DNA of 11,164 nucleotides. It comes from JBFGFG01 sp041627475 (lineage in GTDB: Bacteria > Actinomycetota > Nitriliruptoria > Nitriliruptorales > Nitriliruptoraceae). The notes under the pieces are model-generated. The model was not told the origin of the DNA, searched no databases, and saw only the letters and a program-made list of their open reading frames with translations. Below, piece after piece: positions 1 to 7,234 of the stretch. The number at the start of each line of letters is the position of its first letter. The first letter of the stretch is position 1. The stretch is from assembly GCA_041627475.1 (NCBI GenBank), contig JBFKQZ010000086.1, forward strand, positions 1 through 11,164, read 5' to 3'. The translations under genes and the position numbers were made by a program.

Positions 1-616
1 CCATCGCCGTCAGGTTCGCGACACCGGGCCCGTGGTACTCGATGACGCGGCCGACGCCACCGTCGACGTCGTGGCGCCGCAGCATCTCGAGGATCACGTC
101 CTTGGCGCTGACCCAGTCGGGCAGCTCGCCGACCAGCTCGATGCCCCAGACCTCGGGCATCTTGATCCGCAGCGGCTCGCCGGCCATCGCCAGCGCCACG
201 TCGAGCCCGCCCGACCCGATCGCCAGCATCCCGAGGCCGCCGGCCGCGGGGGAGTGGCTGTCCGACCCCGTCAGCGTCGCACCGGGCCGACCGAAACGGG
301 CCATGTGCACGGCGTGGCTGATGCCGTTGCCCGGCCGCGAGTACCACTCGCCGAAGCGCTCGCAGGCGGACTTGAGGAACCGGTGGTCGTCCGGGTTCTT
401 GTGGTCCTCCTGGATGAGGTTGTGGTCCACGTACTGCACCGAGACCTCGGTGCGGACCCGGTCCAGTCCCATCGCCTCGAGCTCGAGCTGGACCAGCGTG
501 CCGGTCGCGTCCTGCGTCAGCGTCTGGTCGATCTTGATCGCGATGGGCTCGCCGGGGGTCATCTCGCCCTCGACCAGGTGCTCCTCGATGATCGTGCGCG
601 TGATGTTGCGTTCCAC
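1..616 (-). CDS. acn: Aconitate hydratase, Aquifex-type (partial, N-terminal 205 residues)
   Basis: Aconitase interconverts citrate and isocitrate in the TCA cycle, using a 4Fe-4S cluster in the cytoplasm. The visible N-terminus matches the compact single-chain aconitases (the 'putative, Aquifex type' group, TIGR01342, about 650 residues), so roughly two thirds of the gene lies beyond the left edge. Visible signatures are KIDQTLTQDATGT near residues 28-40, YVDHN at 62-66 and GSDSHSPAAGGLGMLAIGSGG at 117-137; the last is the aconitase-family substrate/cluster-site segment. The cluster cysteines lie outside the window. The start is GTG at 616-614, preceded by GGAG (627-624) at 7 nt spacing, giving the N-terminus MERNITRTIIEEHLVEGEM. 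The gene is divergent from the beta-propeller gene at 771. A homoaconitase or isopropylmalate isomerase large subunit is less likely because the QDATGT/VQYVDHN pattern is aconitase-like. Family assignment is secure; the subtype rests on remembered similarity. Confidence 0.9.
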   Translation of the reverse strand, partial: MERNITRTIIEEHLVEGEMTPGEPIAIKIDQTLTQDATGTLVQLELEAMGLDRVRTEVSVQYVDHNLIQEDHKNPDDHRFLKSACERFGEWYSRPGNGISHAVHMARFGRPGATLTGSDSHSPAAGGLGMLAIGSGGLDVALAMAGEPLRIKMPEVWGIELVGELPDWVSAKDVILEMLRRHDVDGGVGRVIEYHGPGVANLTAM

Positions 617-770
617 AGGTCGTCTCCGGTCGGGGCGTGGGCGAGCGTCGTTCGACTTCGAACATAGGTGGTGGCGCGGTGGCCGGACCGTTCGGTCGGC
701 CCGGCCACCACCATCACCGCCGACGACGTGTCACGAACATGGGGCGTCGACCCGTCCGGGAGGACTTCGG
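617..770. promoter_or_regulatory. Divergent intergenic region with two inverted repeats
   Basis: This 154-base spacer separates the starts of the aconitase gene (minus) and the beta-propeller gene (plus), so it should hold both promoters. Two dyads are visible. GTTCGA-ct-TCGAAC at 650-663 is a perfect 14-base palindrome with a 2-base centre, lying about 34-47 nt upstream of the aconitase start. GGTGGCCGG (678-686) pairs perfectly with CCGGCCACC (701-709) around a 14-base centre that itself contains ACCG-tt-CGGT. On the minus strand TATGTT (667-662) fits the loose actinobacterial -10 pattern TANNNT, but no convincing -35 is seen. The palindromes could be repressor operators, but no regulator can be named. 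Confidence 0.35.
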
Positions 771-1982
771 GTGCCGCACGGCGAAGACGGTCCCATGCGC
801 ACCCACGTCCTGACCACCGTCCTCGTCGCTGGCCTCGCAGCCGGTGGCCTCGCGTCGACCGAGGTCCCGTGCGATCTGCCGACCGAGCAGTCGTCGCGGC
901 CGGTCGCCGAGAGCTGCGGCCTGTCGCTGGTCGGCGTGCTCGACGTCACGGACGCGGGGCTCGGGCAGGTCGACGTGCACGGTGACCTCGCGGCCGTGGT
1001 GCTCCGAGACGAGGGCCGGGTCGCGCTCGTGGACCTCGCCGACCCCACGGCTCCCACGGTGCTCGGCACGTACGACGGCGGGACCGGACTGGCCAGCCTC
1101 GACCACCCCCTGGACGGGGACGTGGCCTTCTCCCACGACGGCACGCTGCTGTTCCACGCGCGCCAGACCTCAGACTGGTCCAACGAGGGGCTGCACGTCC
1201 TGGACCTCAGCGACCCGGCGGCACCCGTCCGCACCGACCTCGCGCCGCAGGGCGGCATGCTCCGCGTGGCCTCTGCCGTCGTCGACGGCACCGAGCTCGT
1301 GGCGACGATGGACGCCGTCAACGGGCTGACCGTGTTCCGGGTGGTGCGCACACCGCTGGGTGCGCGGGTCGTCCCGCTCCACGTCGACGCCCTGCCCGCG
1401 CTGAAGGTCGGCGGCCCGGCGTCGGCCGGTCTCGCGTTCGTCGTCGACGAGGCCGGTGCCCAGCTCGTCGCCACCGACGGCACGGAGGGGCTGCACGTCT
1501 ACGACGTGAGCGACCCGTCGGACATCGGGCTCGTCGGTGCGTGGTCCGAGCAGGGCCTCGCGGCCGTGGCCGTCGAGCACCGCGACGGACGACGTCTGGT
1601 CCACGCCGCCACGGAGTACTGGTTCGACCGGTCGACGCCACCCGAGGTCCTGACCCTCGACGTCACGGACCCGCGCGAGATCACGGAGCTCGGACGGCGC
1701 AACCTCGGCGGCTACGACGGCCACCTGGCGTGGAAGCTCGGTGGGCTCCACCTCGACGGCGGCGAGCTCCTCGTCGCGCACGGCCACGCCGGGCTGGCGG
1801 TCGTCGACCCCGCCGGTGGCCAGCTGCTGCGCGCCAGCACCGACCTCGGGACGCCCACGTTGCCGCACCCGACGTACGGCTTCCTCGGTCGCTACGCGAT
1901 GGACGTCCACGTCACCGACGACGGGCTGGTCGTCGTGACCGACGCCGTCACGGGCGAGCTGCGCGTCCTCGAGCGCGACTGA
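771..1982 (+). CDS. Secreted LVIVD-repeat beta-propeller protein
   Basis: The predicted exported protein is about 403 residues and built of LVIVD-type repeats (the PF08309/COG5276 kind), which fold as beta-propeller blades. Blade signatures recur along the chain: VALVDLADPTAPTVLGTY, LHVLDLSDPAAPV, GLHVYDVSDPSDIGLVGAW, VLTLDVTDPREITELG and LAVVDPAGGQLLRAS. All share the hydrophobic-D-(V/L)-(S/T/A)-D-P core. A hydrophobic stretch (LTTVLVAGLAAGGLAS) looks like a signal peptide, with two cysteines nearby in the mature region. Start choice: GTG at 771 has a strong GGGAGGA at 758-764, 6 nt upstream; the in-frame ATG at 795 gives a cleaner signal peptide but has no clear ribosome site. No enzymatic residues are recognisable, so its binding partner and role are unknown. 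It stands alone, divergent from aconitase and converging on the gene at 1995 with a 12-nt gap. Confidence 0.8.
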   Translation: MPHGEDGPMRTHVLTTVLVAGLAAGGLASTEVPCDLPTEQSSRPVAESCGLSLVGVLDVTDAGLGQVDVHGDLAAVVLRDEGRVALVDLADPTAPTVLGTYDGGTGLASLDHPLDGDVAFSHDGTLLFHARQTSDWSNEGLHVLDLSDPAAPVRTDLAPQGGMLRVASAVVDGTELVATMDAVNGLTVFRVVRTPLGARVVPLHVDALPALKVGGPASAGLAFVVDEAGAQLVATDGTEGLHVYDVSDPSDIGLVGAWSEQGLAAVAVEHRDGRRLVHAATEYWFDRSTPPEVLTLDVTDPREITELGRRNLGGYDGHLAWKLGGLHLDGGELLVAHGHAGLAVVDPAGGQLLRASTDLGTPTLPHPTYGFLGRYAMDVHVTDDGLVVVTDAVTGELRVLERD

Positions 1983-1994
1983 CCGGGCTGTGGG

Positions 1995-3230
1995 TCAGTC
2001 CTCGTCGAGCTCCGGCTCGGTCCAGCCGTGCTCGTCGTGCTCGGGACGCTCGTCACCGACCCACTCGCGCAGCCGCGGCGCGGACTCCTCGGGGCCGACC
2101 ACGAGCAGGCGGTCGCCGGCAGCGAGCTCGCGTCGGCTGCGCGGGCGGTAGATCCACCGTCCTCCGCGCTCGATCGCCAGCACCTCCATGCCCGTCCGCG
2201 TGTGGATGCGGAGCTCCGACAGTGTGCGCCCCACGACCTCCGAGGTCTCGGCCACGATCGCGTCGGCGACGATCTCGTCGGCCTCGGCCAGTGCCCGGGC
2301 GATCACCGGGTGGACGTCGTCCTGCTCGGCCAGCCGGCACATCGACTGGGCGGCATCGACGATCCGCTCCGACGCCGCGGCCAGGTGCAGCAGGCCACGG
2401 AGGGACTCGGGGTCCGGGGTCTCGGCCGCGGCCCGCAGGACCCAGCCCTCGAGCCCGTGCCAGAGGTCGTCGCTGCGGTCCTCGATGACCCCGACCTCGG
2501 CGGCCAGCGTGGGGTCGCGCAGCAGGATCGCCGAGTAGGCGAGCCCGACCGCGATCTCGGCGGTGTTCTTCAGCTCGACGACGAGGTCGACCGCGCGGTC
2601 GAGGTTGCTCAGCTGGGGCGGGTCCTCGGGCGGTGGCTGCTGCTCGCGCGGCTTGTGGCCGGCCATGCGGCGGACGGTCTCGAGTGCCTGTGGGGGGCCC
2701 TGGACGATCAGCCGGTCCCCGTCGCGCAGGACCTCGTCGCCGCTCGGCCCGTAGATCCACTCCACGTCGCGACGGATCGCGATGATCCACATGCCGGTGT
2801 GGGCCGGCAGCTCGAGCTCGTGCAGCGGCCGTCCCTCCATCTGGTTCTCGGCGTGGATGCGGACGCGTGCCGTGATCTCGGTGGCGTGTCGCAGGTCCTC
2901 GCGCAGCTGGCGGGGCACGCCGAGGTCCTTCAGGACCACCCGGGCGATGTCCTCGGCCGAGTCGGCGATGCCCTCGATCGACACGGCCATCGACAGCACC
3001 CCGGCCAGTCGGTCGGCGTCGTCCGGCGTCCGTGCCGCGAGCATGCACACGGCGCGCAGGTCGACGAGGTGCTCGTCCATCTCCGACTCGAGCTCGAGGA
3101 CCTCGTTCGCCAGCGTCTTGTCGTCGAAGAAGATCGCTGCGTAGGCGAGGTCGACCATCAGCTCGGCGGCGTCCTTGGCCTGCACGAGCAGGTCCTTGAC
3201 CGTGCTTGGTTGTGTGCGTCTCGGACTCAC
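1995..3230 (-). CDS. Double PhoU-like/TrkA_C domain protein, probable regulator of the adjacent permease
   Basis: This predicted cytoplasmic protein of 411 residues is made of two similar halves. Each half is a helical PhoU-like segment (about 10-105 and 210-312) followed by a TrkA_C/RCK_C-like domain (about 120-188 and 326-390). The duplication is visible directly: AAELMVDLAYAAIFFDD aligns with TAEIAVGLAYSAILLRD, and GDRLIVQGP with GDRLLVVGP. TrkA_C domains usually bind small ligands in channel and transporter regulators. The arrangement resembles COG3273, found beside MgtE-like permeases in archaea and some bacteria. The chosen start is GTG at 3230, which overlaps the TGA of the upstream permease by 4 nt (GTGA) and has GGGAG 4-5 nt before it; this implies translational coupling. 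No membrane segment or signal peptide is seen. A role in sensing a nucleotide or ion to gate the permease is inferred from domains and coupling, not shown. Confidence 0.85.
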   Translation of the reverse strand: MSPRRTQPSTVKDLLVQAKDAAELMVDLAYAAIFFDDKTLANEVLELESEMDEHLVDLRAVCMLAARTPDDADRLAGVLSMAVSIEGIADSAEDIARVVLKDLGVPRQLREDLRHATEITARVRIHAENQMEGRPLHELELPAHTGMWIIAIRRDVEWIYGPSGDEVLRDGDRLIVQGPPQALETVRRMAGHKPREQQPPPEDPPQLSNLDRAVDLVVELKNTAEIAVGLAYSAILLRDPTLAAEVGVIEDRSDDLWHGLEGWVLRAAAETPDPESLRGLLHLAAASERIVDAAQSMCRLAEQDDVHPVIARALAEADEIVADAIVAETSEVVGRTLSELRIHTRTGMEVLAIERGGRWIYRPRSRRELAAGDRLLVVGPEESAPRLREWVGDERPEHDEHGWTEPELDED

Positions 3231-4480
3231 GTGGCTCCCACCTGGAACAGGGACACCGCGCCGACCAGGCACAGCATCCCGATGAAGTCCATCACCGACG
3301 TCACGATCGGGATGGCGTGGTTGTCGGGGTCCAGCCCCAGACGATACGTCGCGGTCGCTGCCGTCGTGGCCACGATCGCGAGGAAGAAGGTCCCCAGCAT
3401 CCCGCCGACCACCGACACGCCCACCAGGCGCAGCAGTCCGGGTGTCGTGACACCCAGGGCGTTGCCGAGCACCCAGGCGGACACCCCGACGTAGAGGTAG
3501 ACGCCGATGGCGAACAGGAACGTCATCGACACCTCGAGCAGGGCCTCACGGTCCGGCCTGGGATCGGGGGTGACGAGACCGAGGTGCAGCTTCGACGTCA
3601 GACGGGACGAGAGGATCCCCCCGAGCGAGCCGAAGACGGCCACGAACGGCGGGAAGAGCAGCAGCAGCACCGGGACGGCCAGGAAGAGTTCGTTCTGGCC
3701 CTCGAGCACGGCGCCGGCGAGGACGCTGACCAGTGCAGCGCCGGACAGCACGACCACGGACTCCCGGACGAGGCGACGGATCGTGTCGCGCGGGTGCAGC
3801 AGGCCGTAGACGAGGGCGGCGACGGTGACCGCGGTGATCGCCCATGCGGCGACGGCGGTCTCGTTGCCCCGGCCCACGAGCGTCGTCGCGAGCAGCAGTG
3901 CCGGGATCGTCAGCAGGTCGCCCGTCGCCGTGATCGCGGGCGCACCGACGTCGTCGAGCGACCACCCGCGGACCGACGACAGCCGGGCGAGGCCGAGCGT
4001 CACGAGCAGCAGGACGACCGAGGCCAGCACGCCGCCCACGGACGAGATCACCACCAGGTCGGCCAGCGGGACCGTCCGCTGGCCGAGCACGCGTGCGACC
4101 CCCCAGGCGAACGTCGCGGCCTCGAGCGACGTGACGAGCGTGAGGACGGTCACGGCCTCGACGTGCCGCCACAACCACGTTCCGGGGCGCAGCTCCGGCT
4201 CGTACGTCCCGACGACCAGCGCGGTGCCGAGCCGTGCGCCGAACGACCCGAACGTGGCGCCACGGAGCGCGATCGCCCCAGGCACGAGCAGCAGCAGGCC
4301 CGGCAGTGCGGCGATGCGGGACTCGGCGCCCGACAGGACCACGCCGGCGCCGAGGTCGGCCGTGGCCGCCACGAGCAGTGCGATCGCACCGAGCGCGAGC
4401 GCGCGGCGCTCCTCGCCCCAGAAGCGGCCGATGTCACCGACGGCGCGTGCCATGCGATGACGGCGCGAGGGGGTCTCCAC
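3227..4480 (-). CDS. MgtE-like divalent cation permease with duplicated membrane domain
   Basis: This is an integral membrane protein of 417 residues with about ten hydrophobic segments, related to the membrane part of MgtE magnesium transporters (SLC41/COG1824-like). Two homologous halves are visible. PGLLLLVPGAIALRGATFGS (60-79) resembles PVLLLLFPPFVAVFGSLGG (270-288). The MgtE pore signature occurs as GAPAITATGDLLTIPALLL (179-197) and DPDNHAIPIVTSVMDFIGM (384-402), each with a conserved acidic residue (D188, D398) expected to face the ion path. Standard MgtE has one such domain plus an N-terminal soluble domain and CBS domains; neither is present here. The start is GTG at 4480, weakly preceded by a GGGGACGGG run; the ATG at 4453 has no ribosome site and would be the alternative. 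It is the first gene of a coupled pair with the PhoU/TrkA_C gene. Mg2+ or another divalent cation is the likely substrate, but this is inferred. Confidence 0.87.
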   Translation of the reverse strand: METPSRRHRMARAVGDIGRFWGEERRALALGAIALLVAATADLGAGVVLSGAESRIAALPGLLLLVPGAIALRGATFGSFGARLGTALVVGTYEPELRPGTWLWRHVEAVTVLTLVTSLEAATFAWGVARVLGQRTVPLADLVVISSVGGVLASVVLLLVTLGLARLSSVRGWSLDDVGAPAITATGDLLTIPALLLATTLVGRGNETAVAAWAITAVTVAALVYGLLHPRDTIRRLVRESVVVLSGAALVSVLAGAVLEGQNELFLAVPVLLLLFPPFVAVFGSLGGILSSRLTSKLHLGLVTPDPRPDREALLEVSMTFLFAIGVYLYVGVSAWVLGNALGVTTPGLLRLVGVSVVGGMLGTFFLAIVATTAATATYRLGLDPDNHAIPIVTSVMDFIGMLCLVGAVSLFQVGAT

Positions 4481-4514
4481 AGCCCGTCCCCGTCCGTGTC
4501 GGCGGCACGGGCGA

Positions 4515-4548
4515 GCAGGCTAACGGTCCCGGCCGGGCAGTAGCCTGC
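4515..4548. promoter_or_regulatory. Inverted repeat with mirrored -10-like hexamers in a divergent promoter region
   Basis: In the 102-base spacer between the permease start (4480, minus) and the acyl-CoA dehydrogenase start (4583, plus), GCAGGCTA (4515-4522) and TAGCCTGC (4541-4548) form a perfect 8-bp inverted repeat 18 bases apart. The symmetry puts TAGCCT, a fit to the actinobacterial -10 pattern TANNNT, on the plus strand at 4541-4546 and on the minus strand at 4522-4517. Each is about 36-37 nt upstream of the start codon it would serve. It could be a pair of back-to-back promoters or an operator for a dimeric regulator. No good -35 element is visible. Confidence 0.4.
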
Positions 4549-4582
4549 AGCGTCGACCGTCACGCCGAGAGAGCAGCCACCG

Positions 4583-6361
4583 ATGAACTACAAGGCCCCC
4601 GTCCGCGACATCCAGTTCGCGCTCGAGCACGTCGCCGGCATCGGCGAACTCGCCGGGCTCGACGACTTCGCCCACGCCGACCCGGACATGGTGGCGGGCC
4701 TGCTGTCCGAGGCCGGTCGTTTCTGCAACGAGGTCATCGCGCCCACGAACACCGACGGTGACGCCGAGGGCTCGGTCATCCGCGGCGAGGGCGAGGGCGT
4801 GACCACGCCCGAGTCGTTCAAGCCCGCCTACCAGCAGTACGTGCAGTCCGGCTGGGGCGCCCTGCAGTTCCCGGAGGAGTTCGGCGGCGGTGCCTTCCCG
4901 AACGCGGTCGCTGCGGCCTTCAAGGAGATGCTGACGAGCGCGAACATGGCGTTCTCCCTCGGCCCGTTGCTGACCACCGGCGCCGTCATCGACCTCCTCG
5001 AGCACGGTGACGACTTCCTCCAGCAGACGTTCGTGCCGAAGATGGTCTCCGGGGAGTGGACGGGGACGATGAACCTGTCGGAGCCGCAGGCCGGGTCCGA
5101 CGTCGGCGCGCTGACGACGAAGGCGGTCCCGCAGGACGACGGCACGTACCGGATCAGCGGCACGAAGATCTGGATCACGTACGGCGACCACGACATGACC
5201 GACAACATCATCCACCTGGTGCTGGCGCGCCTGCCCGACGCGCCCCCGGGCACCAAGGGGATCTCGCTGTTCGTCGTGCCGAAGTACCTGGTCGAGGACG
5301 ACGGCACCATCGGCGAGAAGAACAACGTCGAGGTGGTCTCGACCGAGCACAAGCTCGGCATCCACGCCTCGCCCACCTGCGTGATGGAGTACGACGAGGC
5401 GGTCGGCTACCTCATCGGCGAGCCCAACAAGGGCATGCGCCAGATGTTCACCATGATGAACGACGCGCGTCTCGGCGTCGGCATCCAGGGGCTGTCCATC
5501 GCGGAGCGCGCCTACCAGCAGGCCGTGCAGTACGCGATGGAGCGTCGCCAGGGCAAGGCCCCGGGCGACACCGACCTCGAGGACGGCCAGTCGCTGATCG
5601 TCAAGCACCCCGACGTGCGACGGATGCTGCTGACGATGCGGGCCTCGATCGAGGCACTCCGTGCGCTCGCGTTCCGCAACGCCAGCGCCATCGACTTCTC
5701 GCACCACCACCCGGACGAGGCACGCCGCGAGCACGAGCGCAAGCTCGCCGACCTGCTGACGCCCCTCACCAAGGCCTGGGGCACCGACCTCGGCGTCGAG
5801 CTGACGTCGATCGCGATCCAGGTCTACGGCGGCATGGGCTACGTCGAGGAGACCGGTGTCGCCCAGCACTTCCGTGACGCACGCATCGCCCCGATCTACG
5901 AGGGCACCAACGGCATCCAGGCGATGGACCTCGTCGGGCGCAAGCTGCCCTACGACGGTGGCGCGTTCGTCAAGGGGCAGCTCGCCGAGGTCGCCGAGGT
6001 CGCCGCGTCGCTCGACGACGAGCGCTTCGGTGCGTTCGGTGCGCAGCTCGCACGGGCCAACGACGCGCTCGTGGAGGCGACGGAGTGGATCTTCGCGAAC
6101 CGTGAGGACTTCCAGGCCGCCTTCGGTGGTGCCACGCCCTACCTGCGCATGTTCGCCACGGTGATGGCCGGCAAGCTGTACGCCGAGGGCCTGCAGTCCG
6201 CGGCAGCGGCGGGGGACGTCGACGGGCTGGACGAGCGCTTCGCGATCGGCCGGTTCTACGCCGACAACATCCTCCCCACCGTCCACGGGCTCCTCGGCCC
6301 CGCGACGGCCGGCAGCGAGTCGCTGTTCGCGCTCGAGGACGAGCAGCTCGTCAGCAACTGA
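4583..6361 (+). CDS. Acyl-CoA dehydrogenase, long DmdC-like type
   Basis: This FAD-dependent enzyme would oxidise an acyl-CoA to the trans-2-enoyl-CoA in the cytoplasm. At 592 residues it is longer than classical acyl-CoA dehydrogenases (about 380-400). It matches the subgroup that includes 3-methylmercaptopropionyl-CoA dehydrogenase (DmdC) and other uncharacterised FadE proteins, which begin with a short 'YKAPVRDIQFALEHV'-type leader. Visible features are the N-terminal helical domain, the FAD/substrate loop MNLSEPQAGSDVGAL (163-177), GTKIWITYGDHD (193-204), EHKLGIHASPTCVMEYD (255-271) and the C-terminal IQVYGGMGYVEETGVAQHFRD (412-432). IAPIYEGTNGIQ (435-446) carries the probable catalytic base Glu440. 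An extra C-terminal helical domain follows. ATG at 4583 has GAGAGAG at 4567-4573. The actual substrate cannot be read from sequence, and DMSP breakdown should not be assumed without the dmdA/B/D partners, none of which is here. Confidence 0.92.
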   Translation: MNYKAPVRDIQFALEHVAGIGELAGLDDFAHADPDMVAGLLSEAGRFCNEVIAPTNTDGDAEGSVIRGEGEGVTTPESFKPAYQQYVQSGWGALQFPEEFGGGAFPNAVAAAFKEMLTSANMAFSLGPLLTTGAVIDLLEHGDDFLQQTFVPKMVSGEWTGTMNLSEPQAGSDVGALTTKAVPQDDGTYRISGTKIWITYGDHDMTDNIIHLVLARLPDAPPGTKGISLFVVPKYLVEDDGTIGEKNNVEVVSTEHKLGIHASPTCVMEYDEAVGYLIGEPNKGMRQMFTMMNDARLGVGIQGLSIAERAYQQAVQYAMERRQGKAPGDTDLEDGQSLIVKHPDVRRMLLTMRASIEALRALAFRNASAIDFSHHHPDEARREHERKLADLLTPLTKAWGTDLGVELTSIAIQVYGGMGYVEETGVAQHFRDARIAPIYEGTNGIQAMDLVGRKLPYDGGAFVKGQLAEVAEVAASLDDERFGAFGAQLARANDALVEATEWIFANREDFQAAFGGATPYLRMFATVMAGKLYAEGLQSAAAAGDVDGLDERFAIGRFYADNILPTVHGLLGPATAGSESLFALEDEQLVSN

Positions 6362-6379
6362 CCGACCACGACCCACCGG

Positions 6380-6405
6380 GGCCCGGCGCTGCAGAGCGCC
6401 GGGCC
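6380..6405. terminator. Strong bidirectional hairpin terminator
   Basis: GCCCGGCGCT (6381-6390) pairs perfectly with AGCGCCGGGC (6395-6404) around a GCAG loop, and a further G-C pair (6380/6405) extends the stem to 11 bp. It sits 18 nt past the acyl-CoA dehydrogenase stop and about 21 nt past the stop of the convergent TIGR03089 gene, so it can serve both. There is no clear U-tract, as is common in high-GC actinobacteria. Confidence 0.75.
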
Positions 6406-6426
6406 TCTGTCGTCCGTCTGGACGCG

Positions 6427-7128
6427 TCAGGCCCAGGTGGTGATGCGGTCCCCGGCAGCCTCGGTGCGGTCGAGGCCGCCGGCCAGCACGAGGGTCGTGC
6501 TGCCCGTGACCAGCGGCCGCGCCGCGACCTCGCGGACGGCGGCACCGTGGAACGTGGCGAGGTCGAGCCCGAGCGAGCCACGCTCGGCGGCGAGTGCCGC
6601 GACCAGGTCGCCGTGGGTGAGCACCGTCGTGCCGTCGTCGAGCGCCGGGAGGTCCGCACGGGCGCCGGACGGAGGCGGCGTGTCCGGGAACGCCTGGACC
6701 TCCTCGGCCCAGACCAGGTCGCCACCAGCCTCGAGGAGACCGCCGTCGACGGCGTCGCCCACGCGGTAGACCTCGGGCGCCGTGGGGCGCGGTCGCGTCT
6801 CGTGCACGATCGCACCTGCGACGTCGGTGTCGTTCCCGAGCACGACGGTCCCACCGACCCACCAGACCGCCGCGCAGGTGGCCGCGAGCGTCCAGCCGGC
6901 GGGGACGTCCACGAGCACCCGGGTCCCCGGTCCGGCTGCCAGGTCCATCGCCAGCAGGTGGGCGCCCTTGGCCGCCCACTGCGCGAGGGTGACGTAGCCC
7001 TGCTCGGCCCGCCCGGCGGGGGACAGGACGGTGACGGCTGGCCGCTGCCCGCGCTCCCGGGCGCAGGTCGCCAGACCTGCCGCCAGGTCCGAGGGTGGGG
7101 CCGGTGGGCCGGGTGGGCGCAGCTGCAC
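6427..7128 (-). CDS. TIGR03089 family protein (adenylating-enzyme-like, no AMP-binding loop)
   Basis: This 233-residue cytoplasmic protein resembles only the N-terminal part of acyl-CoA synthetase/AMP-binding enzymes. VTLAQWAAKGAHLLAMDLA (46-64), GPGTRVLVDVPAGWTLAAT (66-84) and AVWWVGGTVVLGND (87-100) match the usual 'pathway-tool-like' opening of that fold. The ATP-binding serine/threonine/glycine-rich loop and the large C-terminal part are absent, while a THGDLVAAL segment (171-179) sits where the loop region would follow. This is the pattern of TIGR03089, a single-copy actinobacterial family of unknown function with twilight similarity to AMP-binding enzymes. The start is taken as GTG 7128 with GAGGA about 11 nt upstream; the open frame runs further upstream but loses coding character. 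It is divergent from the LytR_C gene. I recall this family next to a CpsA-like gene in mycobacteria too, which would make the association conserved. Catalysis is unlikely as it stands. Confidence 0.75.
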   Translation of the reverse strand: MQLRPPGPPAPPSDLAAGLATCARERGQRPAVTVLSPAGRAEQGYVTLAQWAAKGAHLLAMDLAAGPGTRVLVDVPAGWTLAATCAAVWWVGGTVVLGNDTDVAGAIVHETRPRPTAPEVYRVGDAVDGGLLEAGGDLVWAEEVQAFPDTPPPSGARADLPALDDGTTVLTHGDLVAALAAERGSLGLDLATFHGAAVREVAARPLVTGSTTLVLAGGLDRTEAAGDRITTWA

Positions 7129-7234
7129 GGTGGGTGGCGTCCTCGTCGACGGTGTGGGCGTGCAGGGTGCCGGGTCGCTGCTGGTAGCGTCCAACGGACG
7201 TCCAGGTGCTCCCGACCGTCCGGACCGAGGCTTC
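7129..7234. promoter_or_regulatory. Divergent promoter region of the TIGR03089 and LytR_C genes
   Basis: This 106-base spacer should hold promoters for the TIGR03089 gene (minus) and the LytR_C gene (plus). TAGCGT at 7185-7190 fits the loose TANNNT -10 pattern, 45 nt before the GTG at 7235. Short palindromes GGACGTCC (7196-7203) and GTCCGGAC (7218-7225) lie between it and the start codon and may be chance in such GC-rich DNA. No clear -35 is seen. Confidence 0.25.

Noticed and set aside
650..663. A LexA SOS box
   Set aside because: The half-sites are in GTTC...GAAC order, opposite to the actinobacterial GAAC...GTTC arrangement, and the spacing differs.
42..794. The beta-propeller frame extends upstream to 42
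   Set aside because: The upstream part is antisense to aconitase and has no domain signal; the ribosome site and signal peptide place the start at 771 or 795.
2028..3494. A 488-codon plus-strand open frame opposite the PhoU/TrkA_C gene
   Set aside because: The minus strand here has clear duplicated domains and a coupled start; the plus frame shows only compositional bias.
4583..6361. A DMSP-degradation locus, from the DmdC resemblance
   Set aside because: No other dmd gene is nearby, and this long dehydrogenase subgroup is widespread with mostly unknown substrates.
7031..7234. Upstream extension of the LytR_C gene
   Set aside because: It would overlap the TIGR03089 coding region antisense, and the residues lack conserved character. 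GTG 7235 has a GAGG site and is followed by a normal basic, membrane-anchored N-terminus.
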